Assembly: GCA_024742455.1 (NCBI GenBank)
Contig: JANSYL010000002.1
Span: forward strand, 310,001 to 374,000
Source of the DNA: Paracoccaceae bacterium
GTDB taxonomy: Bacteria; Pseudomonadota; Alphaproteobacteria; Rhodobacterales; Rhodobacteraceae
Direction: 5' to 3'
Length of the DNA stretch: 64,000 nt
The notes under the pieces were generated by a model that saw nothing but the letters and a program-made list of their open reading frames with translations, made no database searches and was not told where the DNA came from. Position 1 is the stretch's first letter; each line of letters starts with the position of its first letter. The translations under genes were made by a program, and so were the position numbers. Positions 54,187 to 63,319 of this stretch are shown here, in pieces.

Positions 54187-54804
54187 TCAGGTGCGCGCAT
54201 AACGTGCCATGAAGGTGCGCACCGCCTCCTCGGCGACGCGGTCGATATCGGCGTCGCGCGGGGCGGTCTGGATGCCAAACATGATCTTCAACATCAGGTC
54301 GGTCCGGCAAAGCTGGCACAACTGATCGGCAGCCAGCGCGATATCGTCGATCTCGAACACCGCCTGCGCCGCCGGTGACCGCAGGTAATCGCCGATCTTG
54401 CGGGTCCAGCGTTTCGGCCCGCTTTCGTAAAACGCCTGCCCCAGTTCCGGAAACCGCTGCGATTCCGCCACGCAGACGCGGAACATGTCCTGCCCGAAGG
54501 GCGACAGCATGAATTCGACCAGGGTCTTGCAGATGAATTGCAGGGTTTGCGGCACGTCCATCGTGCCCCCCTCGATCATCAGTTCGACCTCGGACTGGTG
54601 CGCGCAATCGGCGGTCAGCACCGCGAGAAACAGGTGCTGCTTGTCGGGAAAGTAACTGTAAAGCGTGGCCTTCGACACGCCGGCATCCCGCGCGATGGTG
54701 TCGACGCTGGCGCCCTCATAGCCTTCACGCATGAAGACATCGCGCGCCCCGGCGATGACCTGGTCGTATTTCCGACCCTTCTTGATCTGAGCTTCCATCG
54801 TCAT
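54187..54804 (-). CDS. TetR-family transcriptional regulator
   Basis: The 205-residue protein has an N-terminal HTH (about 14-58, GASVDTIARDAGVSKATLYS) and a C-terminal ligand-binding domain of the AcrR/TetR_C type. A 15-bp inverted repeat lies 35 nt upstream of the start and may be its operator. The convergent NYN gene ends 6 nt away. Confidence 0.92.
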   Translation of the reverse strand: MTMEAQIKKGRKYDQVIAGARDVFMREGYEGASVDTIARDAGVSKATLYSYFPDKQHLFLAVLTADCAHQSEVELMIEGGTMDVPQTLQFICKTLVEFMLSPFGQDMFRVCVAESQRFPELGQAFYESGPKRWTRKIGDYLRSPAAQAVFEIDDIALAADQLCQLCRTDLMLKIMFGIQTAPRDADIDRVAEEAVRTFMARYART

Positions 54805-54838
54805 GTGGAGACGTCCCCTTCTCCTGCTGCGATCTTAG

Positions 54839-54853
54839 ACTGATCCGTTCAGT
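54839..54853. promoter_or_regulatory. Inverted repeat, possible TetR operator
   Basis: ACTGATCCGTTCAGT has perfect 5-bp arms around TCCGT. It lies in the 139-nt gap between the divergent tetR-like gene and the AEC transporter gene, so it may control either gene. The rest of this gap shows nothing else distinctive. Confidence 0.5.
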
Positions 54854-54943
54854 TTGGGCAAGTTGCGGGCAAAACAAGTGGCCGGCCCCGCTGGTGCCAT
54901 CCTCCATCTGGACGCCGCCCCGCAGGTTCGCTAGCGCAGGGTC

Positions 54944-55894
54944 ATGGTCGAGATATTCCTGAAAACGCTGCCCTTCTTCGCGCTGATCGCGCTCGGCTAT
55001 CAGGCCTGCCGCACCGGATTCTTCACCGCGGAAGCCGCGGCCTACCTGACCAAGTTCGTGTTCTACTTCGCGCTTTCGGCCATGTTGTTCCGGTTTTCGG
55101 CCAATCTTTCGGTGGCCGAGGTGTTCGATTGGTGGTTCGTCGCCGCCTATCTCTGGGGCTGTTTCGTCGTTTACCTGATCGCCACCGCGGTGGCCCTGAT
55201 CCGCAGGATCGGCATCGAACAGGCCGCAGTCGAGGCGCAATGTGCCGTCATCGGCAATACCGGGTTTCTGGGCGTGCCGATGCTGGTGGTGCTGATGGGG
55301 CCGGATGCGGCGGGGCCGGTCCTGATGGTGCTGGCGCTCGATCTGATCGTGTTCTCCAGCCTGATCGTGATCCTGATCACCGGCAGCCGGGACGGACGCA
55401 TGTCGCTTGGCGTGCTGAAGACCGTGGGCCTCGGTCTGGTGAAAAACCCGATGATCGTGTCAATCACCCTCGGGCTTGCATGGTCGGGCACCGGATGGGC
55501 GGTGCCGGGCCCGGTGAATGAATTCCTGGCCATCCTGGGCGCCGCCGCCACCCCTGGCGCGTTGTTCGCCATCGGCGCGTCGCTGGCGGGCAAGTCCGCC
55601 GAACGCGTATCGGTCGCGGGCTGGCTGACCTTCTGCAAGCTGGTGCTGCACCCGGCGGCGGTGGCCTTCGCCGCGCTTCTTTTGTTCCCGGTGCCGATCT
55701 TCGATGCCGCCGTCATGATTGCGGCAGCGTCCCTGCCGGTGGCGGGCAATGTCTATATTCTTGCGCAGCATTACGGGGTCGCGCCGCAGCGGGTCTCGGC
55801 CTCGATCCTGATCTCGACCGCGCTCAGCATCGTGACCGTTTCGCTGATCATCGCCTGGGTCTCCGGCCTTGCCGGTATCGTCCCGGGTGGCTGA
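54944..55894 (+). CDS. AEC (auxin efflux carrier)-family transporter
   Basis: The 316-residue membrane protein has about ten spans with the family halves FKTLPFFALIALGYQA-like N-terminus and the repeat in the C-terminal half (AASLPVAGNVYILAQHYGV, a hallmark PxxxxxYxLAxxYG segment). AEC members transport dicarboxylates or other anions, and no specific substrate can be inferred. It is divergent from the TetR gene. Confidence 0.88.
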   Translation: MVEIFLKTLPFFALIALGYQACRTGFFTAEAAAYLTKFVFYFALSAMLFRFSANLSVAEVFDWWFVAAYLWGCFVVYLIATAVALIRRIGIEQAAVEAQCAVIGNTGFLGVPMLVVLMGPDAAGPVLMVLALDLIVFSSLIVILITGSRDGRMSLGVLKTVGLGLVKNPMIVSITLGLAWSGTGWAVPGPVNEFLAILGAAATPGALFAIGASLAGKSAERVSVAGWLTFCKLVLHPAAVAFAALLLFPVPIFDAAVMIAAASLPVAGNVYILAQHYGVAPQRVSASILISTALSIVTVSLIIAWVSGLAGIVPGG

Positions 55895-55965
55895 CCGCTT
55901 GCCTGTCGCCCCGCGCCCGGGCTAGGCCAAGGCAGGCCGCATGAGGTCAGGCATTGGGGGGCAGC

Positions 55966-56805
55966 ATGGACACGATTTCAGAGAACCGGTGTTTCGGTGG
56001 CACCCAGGGCGTTTATACGCACCGCTCCGCCGCCACCGATTGCACCATGACCTTCGGCCTGTTCCTGCCCGAAGAGGCGGCGGACGGCCCGGTGCCCGTC
56101 CTGTGGTATCTTTCGGGTCTGACCTGCACCCATGAAAACGCGATGGTGAAGGCGGGCGCACAGCAATGGGCAGCGGAACAGGGCATTGCGCTGGTCTTTC
56201 CCGACACCTCGCCGCGCGGCGCGGGCGTGTCCGACGATGATGCCTATGATCTGGGGCAGGGGGCCGGGTTCTACGTCGATGCCACGCAGGACCCCTGGGC
56301 CGAGCACTACCAGATGTGGACCTACATCACCGAGGATCTGCCCCGCGCCCTTTTCGACCGGTTCGCCCTGGACGAGGCGCGGCAGGCGATCACCGGCCAC
56401 TCGATGGGCGGACATGGCGCGCTGACCATCGCAATGACCCATCCCACCCGCTTTGCCAGCGTTTCGGCCTTCGCGCCGATCTGCAACCCGACCGGCGGCG
56501 ACTGGGGCCGCAAGCAGTTCACCGCCTATCTGGGCGAAAACACCGCCCTGTGGGAGGCGCACGACGCCACCCTTCTGATGCAGGACCGTGGCTTTCCCGG
56601 CCCCATCCTGATCGACACCGGCACCTCCGACCAGTTCGGCGATCACCTGGGCACCGATGCCTTCGCAGCCGCCGTCGCCGCGCGCCGGCAACCGGCCACC
56701 ATCCGCCTGCAGCCGGGCTACGACCACAGCTATTTCTTCGTCTCGACCTTCATGGAGGATCACCTGACCTTCCATGCCGAGGCGCTTTACGGGGTACGCA
56801 CATGA
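55966..56805 (+). CDS. fghA: S-formylglutathione hydrolase
   Basis: FghA hydrolyses S-formylglutathione to formate and glutathione, completing the pathway begun by frmA. The 279-residue serine hydrolase has SGLTCTHENAMVKAG, the nucleophile elbow ITGHSMGGHGALT and the catalytic histidine in GYDHSYFFVSTF. The ATG at 55966 was preferred to one 12 nt upstream. It overlaps the HAD gene by 4 nt. Confidence 0.95.
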   Translation: MDTISENRCFGGTQGVYTHRSAATDCTMTFGLFLPEEAADGPVPVLWYLSGLTCTHENAMVKAGAQQWAAEQGIALVFPDTSPRGAGVSDDDAYDLGQGAGFYVDATQDPWAEHYQMWTYITEDLPRALFDRFALDEARQAITGHSMGGHGALTIAMTHPTRFASVSAFAPICNPTGGDWGRKQFTAYLGENTALWEAHDATLLMQDRGFPGPILIDTGTSDQFGDHLGTDAFAAAVAARRQPATIRLQPGYDHSYFFVSTFMEDHLTFHAEALYGVRT

Positions 56806-57425
56806 CCATTCAGGCGGTGATCTTCGACATCGGCAATGTCCTGATCGAATGGCAACCGGAACGCTATTATGACCGCGTGATGGGCGAAGACCGCCGCCGC
56901 GCCATGTTCGCCGAGGTCGATCTGCACGGTATGAACGACAGGGTCGATCTGGGCGAAGGGTTCCGCGATTTCATCTACGAGGTGGCCGACCAACACCCCG
57001 ACTGGCGCGATGAAATCCGCCAGTGGCATGACAACTGGATCGAGCTGGCGCAGCCGGTGATCCCCCATTCCCTGAACCTGATGAAACGGCTTCAGGCCAA
57101 GGGCGTGCCGGTCTTCGCGCTGACCAATTTCGGGATCGAAAGCTTCGCCTATGCACAGACCCAGTACGCGTTCCTGTCAGACTTCGATCATGCCTATGTT
57201 TCGGGTCATATGCGGGTCGCCAAACCCGATCCCGAAATCTACCGCATGGTCGAAGATCATTCCGGGATCGCCCCCGGGGCGTTGCTGTTCACCGATGACC
57301 GGGCCGATAATATCGCCGCGGCCAAGGCGCGCGGGTGGAACGCGCATCTGTTCCAGGGGCCTGAGGGCTGGGCCGACTGCCTCGTCCGACACGGCGTTCT
57401 GACGGCTGAGGAGGCAGCGGCATGA
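56802..57425 (+). CDS. HAD-superfamily hydrolase
   Basis: The 207-residue product has motif I FDIGNVLIEW (Asp9 nucleophile), motif II FALTNFG and motif III/IV KPDPEIYRMVEDH with LFTDDRADNIAAA. It is a HAD subfamily IA phosphatase-type enzyme of unknown substrate. It overlaps both flanking genes by 4 nt, so it belongs to the fghA operon. Confidence 0.9.
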   Translation: MTIQAVIFDIGNVLIEWQPERYYDRVMGEDRRRAMFAEVDLHGMNDRVDLGEGFRDFIYEVADQHPDWRDEIRQWHDNWIELAQPVIPHSLNLMKRLQAKGVPVFALTNFGIESFAYAQTQYAFLSDFDHAYVSGHMRVAKPDPEIYRMVEDHSGIAPGALLFTDDRADNIAAAKARGWNAHLFQGPEGWADCLVRHGVLTAEEAAA

Positions 57426-58336
57426 GCGTGGTAATGATCGGGCCCGAGGCCGAGGCCCAGCTCGACTGGCTGGCGCTGACCGATGCGCTGGCTGCGGGCC
57501 ATGCGTTGCCCAGGGCCGAGATCGGCGACACCTTTCTTTACCGAGGGTCCGACACCCTGCTCAGCCGCGCGGCCTGGATCGACGGGTTGGGACAGCTGGT
57601 GAAAACCGCCACGATCTTTCCCGGCAATCCCGACACCGGCCTGCCTGTCGTCAACGGTGCGGCTAGCCTGTTTTCCGACACCGATGGCACCTTGGCCGCG
57701 ATGGTCGATTTTCACCTGCTGACGAAATGGAAAACCGCCGGTGACAGCCTTCTGGCTGCCCGCCGTCTTGCCCGTCCCGACAGCCGGACGGTGCTGATCG
57801 TGGGAGCGGGCACCGTTGGCCGGTCCCTGCGCGAGGCCTATGGCGCCGCCTTTCCCGGGGCACGGTTCATGGTCTGGAACCGCTCCGCTGGCCGGGCCGA
57901 GGCGCTGGCCGCGGGCTACCCCGATACCCGCGCGGTCACCGACCTGCCCGTCGCCGTGGCCGAGGCCGATATCGTGACCTGCGCCACCATGTCCACCGAT
58001 CCGGTGATCGACGGGGCCTGGCTGCGCCCCGGGCAGCATCTCGACCTGATCGGCGCCTACAGACCCGACATGCGTGAGGCCAATGATACGGCGCTGACGC
58101 GTGCCACCATCTTCGTCGACAGCCGGGACACCACGCTCGACCATATCGGCGAGCTGAAAATCCCGTTGTCCAAGGGCGTGATCGGGCGCGACGCGGTGCG
58201 CGCCGATTACTACGACCTGCCCGGTGGCGCGTTCACCCGCGACAGCCCTGACCAGATCACGCTGTTCAAGAATGGCGGCGGCGCGCATCTCGACCTGATC
58301 TGCGCCCGCTACATCCTGGATGCCGTGGGGGGTTAG
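57422..58336 (+). CDS. Ornithine cyclodeaminase/mu-crystallin-family protein
   Basis: The 304-residue product has the family substrate segment LVKTATIFPGNPDTGLPVVN and the Rossmann motif VLIVGAGTVGRSLREAYGAA. Family members include ornithine cyclodeaminase, alanine dehydrogenase and ketimine reductase; the substrate cannot be assigned here. It is the last gene of the fghA group and its stop converges on the MFS gene with a 4-nt overlap. Confidence 0.9.
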   Translation: MSVVMIGPEAEAQLDWLALTDALAAGHALPRAEIGDTFLYRGSDTLLSRAAWIDGLGQLVKTATIFPGNPDTGLPVVNGAASLFSDTDGTLAAMVDFHLLTKWKTAGDSLLAARRLARPDSRTVLIVGAGTVGRSLREAYGAAFPGARFMVWNRSAGRAEALAAGYPDTRAVTDLPVAVAEADIVTCATMSTDPVIDGAWLRPGQHLDLIGAYRPDMREANDTALTRATIFVDSRDTTLDHIGELKIPLSKGVIGRDAVRADYYDLPGGAFTRDSPDQITLFKNGGGAHLDLICARYILDAVGG

Positions 58337-59577
58337 GCTGCCGCCGGTTGCGTGGCCAAGGGCTGTTCCCTTACCGGCAGATGTACGATGGCCGAGAAGG
58401 CACCGACGCCCACGCCGATCCACCACACGGCGTCATAGCTGCCGTAAAGGTCATACATCCACCCGCCCAGCCAGACACCCAGGAAGCTGCCCAACTGGTG
58501 GCTGAAGAAAACAATGCCATAGAGCGTTCCCATGTAGCGCAGCCCGTAGATATAGCCGACCAGCCCCGCCGTGACCGGCACGGTCGCCAGCCAGGTCGAC
58601 CCCATGACGATGGAGAAGACGATCACGGTCAGCGGCGTCATCGGCAGCAGGATGAAGATCGCCGCGATCAGAGTTCGGATCGAATAAAGCGCCACAAGGA
58701 TGTATTTCTTCGGCACCCGCGCCCCCAGCCACCCGGCATAGATCGTGCCCGCGATATTGGCGACCCCGATCAGCGCCATCGCCCAGGCGCCCAGCGCAGA
58801 GGTCGTGGTGATCCCGATATCATGCAGGATCGTGCCCGGTGAAATCGGGCCGCAGACCTCGGTCACGAAGGCCGGGAAATGCGCGGTGATGAAGCCCAGC
58901 TGGTAGCCGCAGGAAAAGAACCCCACGAAGATCAGCGTGAAAGACGGATCGCGCAGCGCCTTGCCGATGATCTCGGACAGCGATTCCTCAAGGTCGGCCT
59001 TCGTGGCCCGCGCGGGTGCCCGCAGCAGCGGCAGGAACAAGAGCGCTGCAAGGATCACACCCGCCATGATCAGGAACACCGACTGCCAGGACATCACCGC
59101 CAGAAGCGCCGCAACCGCCGGCGGGCCCACGATCTGCCCGCCCGACCCGGCGGCGGTGGCGATGCCAAGGGAAAGGGACCGGTTTTCGTCCGATGATGCG
59201 CGTCCGACGATGGCAAGGATCACGCCGAACCCGGTGCCCGCCACCCCGAAACCCACCAGAACCTCAAGCAGGTTATGCTGCCCCGGCGTGATCGCCACGG
59301 CCGACAGCGCCAGCCCGACGGCATAAAGCACGATGCCCAGGATGATCGCCTTCCGGTCCCCGTATTTTTCCGCAATCGCGCCGAAGATTGGCTGCCCGAT
59401 GCCCCAGGCCAGGTTCTGGATCGCGATCGCAAGCGAAAACTCGGCCCGGAGCCATCCCAGATCATCGGCGATAGGGATCTGGAACAGGCCGAAGGACGAC
59501 CGGATCGCGAAACTGATCAGGATGATGATCGAGCCGCCGATCAGGACCGGCGTCAGAAGCGGTGCGGATTTCGTCAT
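58333..59577 (-). CDS. Major facilitator superfamily transporter
   Basis: The 414-residue protein has about twelve spans. The loop after helix 2 reads GAIAEKYGDRKAIILG, the standard MFS motif A. The whole resembles the oxalate/formate antiporter (OFA) subgroup, though the substrate is unknown. The ATG at 59577 was chosen over an upstream frame start at 59619 to match the family N-terminus. Confidence 0.88.
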   Translation of the reverse strand: MTKSAPLLTPVLIGGSIIILISFAIRSSFGLFQIPIADDLGWLRAEFSLAIAIQNLAWGIGQPIFGAIAEKYGDRKAIILGIVLYAVGLALSAVAITPGQHNLLEVLVGFGVAGTGFGVILAIVGRASSDENRSLSLGIATAAGSGGQIVGPPAVAALLAVMSWQSVFLIMAGVILAALLFLPLLRAPARATKADLEESLSEIIGKALRDPSFTLIFVGFFSCGYQLGFITAHFPAFVTEVCGPISPGTILHDIGITTTSALGAWAMALIGVANIAGTIYAGWLGARVPKKYILVALYSIRTLIAAIFILLPMTPLTVIVFSIVMGSTWLATVPVTAGLVGYIYGLRYMGTLYGIVFFSHQLGSFLGVWLGGWMYDLYGSYDAVWWIGVGVGAFSAIVHLPVREQPLATQPAAA

Positions 59578-59707
59578 GCCGTGTCCTCTGTCCGTCACTG
59601 ACGTGACCCCGAAACGCACGCGCCGTCAAATCAGAGGTTTTGAGGCCGACATCAAGGATCGCTTATGCACTGGCGAAGCGCGGCGGTTTGGGGCTAGGTC
59701 GCGTCCC

Positions 59708-60784
59708 ATGTCGCAACATCTGACTGCCATCTACGACACCCGTGTGGCCGAGGGCATCCTGCGCCCCGATCCGGCGCAGCGGGCCGTGCTGGTCCGCCTG
59801 GAACCGATCCGCGAGGCGCTGGAGGCACCGGTGAAAAAGGGCCTCCTGTCCCGGTTCCGCAAGGCCGAGGTCGCGGGTCCGCGCGGGCTCTACCTTTGGG
59901 GCGGGGTCGGGCGCGGCAAGTCGATGCTCATGGACCTGTTCCACGCCCATGTCGGCATCGCCGAAAAGCGCCGCGTGCATTTCCACGCCTTCATGCAGGA
60001 GGTGCAGAGCGCGCTGCACGAAGTCCGCAAGACCGGGGTCGATGACGCGATCAAACCGGTGGCCGAGCAGATCGCGCGCGACATCCGGCTGCTTTGTTTC
60101 GACGAGATGCAGATCACCGATATCGCCGATGCGATGATCGTGGGCCGCCTTTTCCAGGCGTTGTTCGAGGCCGGTGTCTATGTCGTGACGACCTCGAACC
60201 GGCACCCGGGCGAGCTGTACAAGGACGGGCTCAACCGTCAGTTATTTCTACCTTTCATCGATCTTCTGCAAGAAAATCTTGGGGTCGATCAGCTGGAGGC
60301 GATGACCGATTACCGCCAGGATCGCCTGTCGGGCGAACAGGTCTATTTCCACCCCGCAGATGCTGCTGCGCGCAGCGCGATTGACCGGCTCTGGCAGGGT
60401 TTGACGGAGGGGCGGGAGGAGGAGCTGTTGCTGGAGGTGAAGGGGCGCGAGGTGCATCTGCCGCGGTACTGGGCGGGGATGGCGCGGGCGTCGTTCTGGG
60501 ACCTGTGCGGCCAGCCCCTTGGCCCCGCCGATTACCTGGCGCTGGTGGGCGCGGTGAAGCTTTTGGTGCTGGAAGGGGTTCCCCGGCTGGACGCCACGAA
60601 ATTCAATGAAGCCAAAAGGTTCGTCACGCTGATCGACGCGCTTTACGAGGGGCATGTGCGGCTGATCTGTTCGGCTGAGGACGAACCGGAGCGGCTGTAC
60701 CTGGAAGGCGCGGGCAGTTTCGAGTTCGAACGCACCGCCAGCCGGTTGCGCGAAATGCAGGGTGCGGACTGGGGGGAAGGCTAG
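59708..60784 (+). CDS. zapE: Cell division ATPase ZapE (AFG1 family)
   Basis: ZapE is a P-loop ATPase tied to the divisome and, in its AFG1 relatives, to membrane protein quality control. The 358-residue product has Walker A GLYLWGGVGRGKSMLMDLF, Walker B LLCFDEMQITDIADAMI and the sensor TTSNRHPGELYKDGLNRQ, all family signatures. The ATG at 59708 matches family length; upstream frame was rejected. Confidence 0.94.
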   Translation: MSQHLTAIYDTRVAEGILRPDPAQRAVLVRLEPIREALEAPVKKGLLSRFRKAEVAGPRGLYLWGGVGRGKSMLMDLFHAHVGIAEKRRVHFHAFMQEVQSALHEVRKTGVDDAIKPVAEQIARDIRLLCFDEMQITDIADAMIVGRLFQALFEAGVYVVTTSNRHPGELYKDGLNRQLFLPFIDLLQENLGVDQLEAMTDYRQDRLSGEQVYFHPADAAARSAIDRLWQGLTEGREEELLLEVKGREVHLPRYWAGMARASFWDLCGQPLGPADYLALVGAVKLLVLEGVPRLDATKFNEAKRFVTLIDALYEGHVRLICSAEDEPERLYLEGAGSFEFERTASRLREMQGADWGEG

Positions 60785-60821
60785 GGCGGTCCCTTACGTA
60801 GAGTCTGGCCGAAAGGCATGT

Positions 60822-60854
60822 CACACCCCGTACACAACCCGTGCACACCCCGTG
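60822..60854 (+). repeat. Short tandem repeat, 3 x 11 nt
   Basis: Three 11-nt units, CACACCCCGTA, CACAACCCGTG and CACACCCCGTG, follow each other without gaps in the 86-nt gap between the convergent zapE and CAT-like genes. The function is unknown; the size is too small to be a CRISPR array. Confidence 0.8.
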
Positions 60855-60870
60855 CATACACGCCTTTCCC

Positions 60871-61500
60871 CTAAACCCGGTCGAGCGCCTCCTGAACGGC
60901 GGCAAAAAACCGGCCAACATGCACGCCATCGACCAGCGCGTGATGGACCTCCAGCGTCATCGCCATGTCCGAACGGGTGCCATGGTCCACGATCCTGCCC
61001 CAGGAGATGCGGGGGATGCAGTCGTCGGGCCCGGAGATCGCATTGTCGAGCGACGTGTAGTCGAGCCAGGGCAGGCAGGACAGGAACGCCACATCGTCCC
61101 GCCGTCCGGCGTTTTCCTTGAAGTCCGGCGTTGCGGCGGCTTCAGCGATCAATCGAGCCGCTTCCGGGTCGAAGCGGGGGAAATCGGGATCGAAGGGGAC
61201 GTAGCCGAAGGTGAAACCGCCGTCGTCGCGCGGCACCGTCATCGACAGGGCCACCGCATCATGGCGCACGACCGTGTCGCCCCGGAACCGGGTCAGAAGC
61301 TCGGGCACGGCATGCAGCCCCGCCCCGATGGCATAAAGACAGGCGCGGTAGGGCGACACACCGTCTGCCTTGCGCCTGCCCGTCAGATGCGTGGCGTCGA
61401 CCCGCGCCGTGGTGGCGAAATGGGGTTTGGCATAAGTCCGGAACAGCCGGAATTGATCGGCGCGGGGCCATGTGGCGAGGTCGATCCGGGTTTCCGCCAT
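60871..61500 (-). CDS. Chloramphenicol acetyltransferase-like protein
   Basis: The 209-residue product has the CAT (type A) fold: LFRTYAKPHFATTARVDATH at the N-terminus, the active site MTLEVHHALVDGVHVGRFF with the catalytic HHxxxDGxH motif, and FGYVPFDPDFPRFDPEA. CAT-like proteins in non-resistant bacteria often acetylate unknown substrates, so resistance should not be assumed. It lies 3 nt after the exported-protein gene. Confidence 0.9.
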   Translation of the reverse strand: MAETRIDLATWPRADQFRLFRTYAKPHFATTARVDATHLTGRRKADGVSPYRACLYAIGAGLHAVPELLTRFRGDTVVRHDAVALSMTVPRDDGGFTFGYVPFDPDFPRFDPEAARLIAEAAATPDFKENAGRRDDVAFLSCLPWLDYTSLDNAISGPDDCIPRISWGRIVDHGTRSDMAMTLEVHHALVDGVHVGRFFAAVQEALDRV

Positions 61501-61503
61501 GGC

Positions 61504-62016
61504 TCAGCTCATCGGCTGGACGGCGTTGCAGGTCATCTCCACGTCCATCGCAAAGGCGGGCAGGGGCGTGTAGCGGTCGATGGAGGACACCTCGATATAG
61601 GTATTGTCGATGCAGACATCCTGCGCCCAGTTGCCCGCGTTGAACCCGAAGCCGCCGACGCCGCAATCATTGACCGCACCATTGGCGTTCCAAGCCTGGT
61701 ACCGGTTCAGCAGGCGTTCGCCGCCGGTGGGAAATTCCAGCTTGGTGGTGTCGAAGGACAGGGTCCATGTCGTCTGCGGCGTCAGCTGATCCAGCGTCCA
61801 GGACCCCACGGGGATGCCGTTGTGAAAGCCGTAGATCCGGAATCCGGTGACCTGGGTTTCGTTGATGATGCCGGTGCCCACCAGTTCATCCGGGACCTCG
61901 ATGATCCCTTCCATCGTGTAGCCGCCGCCGCCGATCCAGCAGAACTGGAACCGGGCGGCCTGAAGGGGCGTTGCAATGGAAATAGCGGCAATCGTCAGGA
62001 CAACGGGGCGGATCAT
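61504..62016 (-). CDS. Exported protein of unknown function
   Basis: The 170-residue product has a signal peptide (MIRPVVLTIAAISIATPLQA) and a beta-rich mature part with several cysteines (FCWIGGGG, NDCGVGGFGF, QDVCIDNTY, MTCNAV), which could form two disulfides. The pattern resembles secreted Rhodobacteraceae proteins of unknown role. It is followed 3 nt later by the CAT-like gene, so they may be co-transcribed. Confidence 0.72.
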   Translation of the reverse strand: MIRPVVLTIAAISIATPLQAARFQFCWIGGGGYTMEGIIEVPDELVGTGIINETQVTGFRIYGFHNGIPVGSWTLDQLTPQTTWTLSFDTTKLEFPTGGERLLNRYQAWNANGAVNDCGVGGFGFNAGNWAQDVCIDNTYIEVSSIDRYTPLPAFAMDVEMTCNAVQPMS

Positions 62017-62044
62017 CGGGCACTCCTGAAGGGTTGCGATGAGG

Positions 62045-63319
62045 CTAGCCGTTTTCCTTCAGGATGTCGCCCGCAAGGTAAAGCGATCCGCAGATCAGGA
62101 TGCGCGCGGCGGGGGCCTTCCCGGTGATGCGCTGCACGGCATCCATCGCGTCTTCGGCGAAATCTGCGCTCAGCCCGGCACGGGTCGCGGCCTCCGCCGT
62201 GTCCGCGGCGGTCAGCGTGGCGATCTGGCCGGGGATGTCGATGGCGTAAATCCGGTGGGCGATATCGGCGAAAGGCGACAGGAAGCCCACCGGGTCCTTG
62301 GTGTTCAGCATCCCGCAGACCAGATAGGTGGGCCGGTCGGCCATGCCCGACATCGCCCGCGCCAGCGCGCGGCCCGCATGGGGGTTGTGCCCGCCATCGA
62401 GCCAGAATTCCGCCTGTGGGGCCGCATCGACAAGGGGGCCGTGACGCAGGCGCTGCATCCGGGCGGGCCATTCGGCACGGGTGACGGCGGCCTCGCAGGC
62501 CGCGTCATCCTTGCCGAGCGCGCGCAGCGCCGCCAGCGCGGTGCCCGCGTTCTGCACCTGGTGTGCGCCGATCAGGTTCGGCAGCGGCAGGTCGAGAAGC
62601 CCGGTTTCGTCCTGAAAGATCAGTCGCCCCCGTTCCTCGGTCACGTGCCAGTGCTGGCCATGGGCGAGGATCGGCGCGCCGATCCGCGCGGCGCGATCCT
62701 CGATCACCTCCATCGCGGGTTCGGCCTGCGGGCCGACGATGCAGGGCACGGCGCGCTTGATGATCCCGGCCTTTTCGGCAGCGATCGCGCCCAGCGTGTC
62801 GCCGAGAAACTGCTGGTGGTCCATGTCGACGGGTGTGATCACGGTGACGGCGGGGGTGTCGATGACATTGGTGGCATCGAGCCGCCCGCCCAGCCCCACC
62901 TCGAGCAGGCAGTAATCGGCGGGCGTTTCCGCGAAGGCCAGAAGGGCCGCGGCGGTGGTGATCTCGAAATAGGTGATCGGGTCGGGGCCGTTGGCGGCGA
63001 GGCAGCGGTCGAGCAGGTCGGACAGGGTGTCCTCGGCGATCAGGTCGCCTGCCAGCCGGATGCGTTCATGGAAGCGCACCAGATGGGGGGAGGTATAGGC
63101 GTGGGTGACATGCCCCGCGCCCTCGAGCCCCGCGCGGATCATGGCCAGTGTCGATCCCTTGCCATTGGTGCCCGCGATATGGATGACCGGGGGCAGGCGG
63201 CGTTCGGGGTGACCGAGCGCGCCGAGGATGCGCCACATCCGGTCGAGCGTAAGGTCGATGATCTTGGGATGCAGCGACATCATCCGGTCAAGGAGGATGT
63301 CGGAGGAGGGCACGCTCAC
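62045..63319 (-). CDS. folC: Folylpolyglutamate synthase / dihydrofolate synthase
   Basis: FolC attaches glutamate to dihydropteroate and tetrahydrofolates. The 424-residue Mur-ligase-fold protein has the P-loop [29 protein letters not shown] and the conserved [13 protein letters not shown]. It overlaps accD by 4 nt at its start, the usual alphaproteobacterial arrangement. Confidence 0.95.
   Translation of the reverse strand: MSVPSSDILLDRMMSLHPKIIDLTLDRMWRILGALGHPERRLPPVIHIAGTNGKGSTLAMIRAGLEGAGHVTHAYTSPHLVRFHERIRLAGDLIAEDTLSDLLDRCLAANGPDPITYFEITTAAALLAFAETPADYCLLEVGLGGRLDATNVIDTPAVTVITPVDMDHQQFLGDTLGAIAAEKAGIIKRAVPCIVGPQAEPAMEVIEDRAARIGAPILAHGQHWHVTEERGRLIFQDETGLLDLPLPNLIGAHQVQNAGTALAALRALGKDDAACEAAVTRAEWPARMQRLRHGPLVDAAPQAEFWLDGGHNPHAGRALARAMSGMADRPTYLVCGMLNTKDPVGFLSPFADIAHRIYAIDIPGQIATLTAADTAEAATRAGLSADFAEDAMDAVQRITGKAPAARILICGSLYLAGDILKENG

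Noticed and set aside
60871-61500. Calling the CAT-like gene an antibiotic resistance determinant
   Set aside because: There is no mobile element nearby and base composition looks like the neighbours; CAT-fold enzymes in this group often have other substrates.
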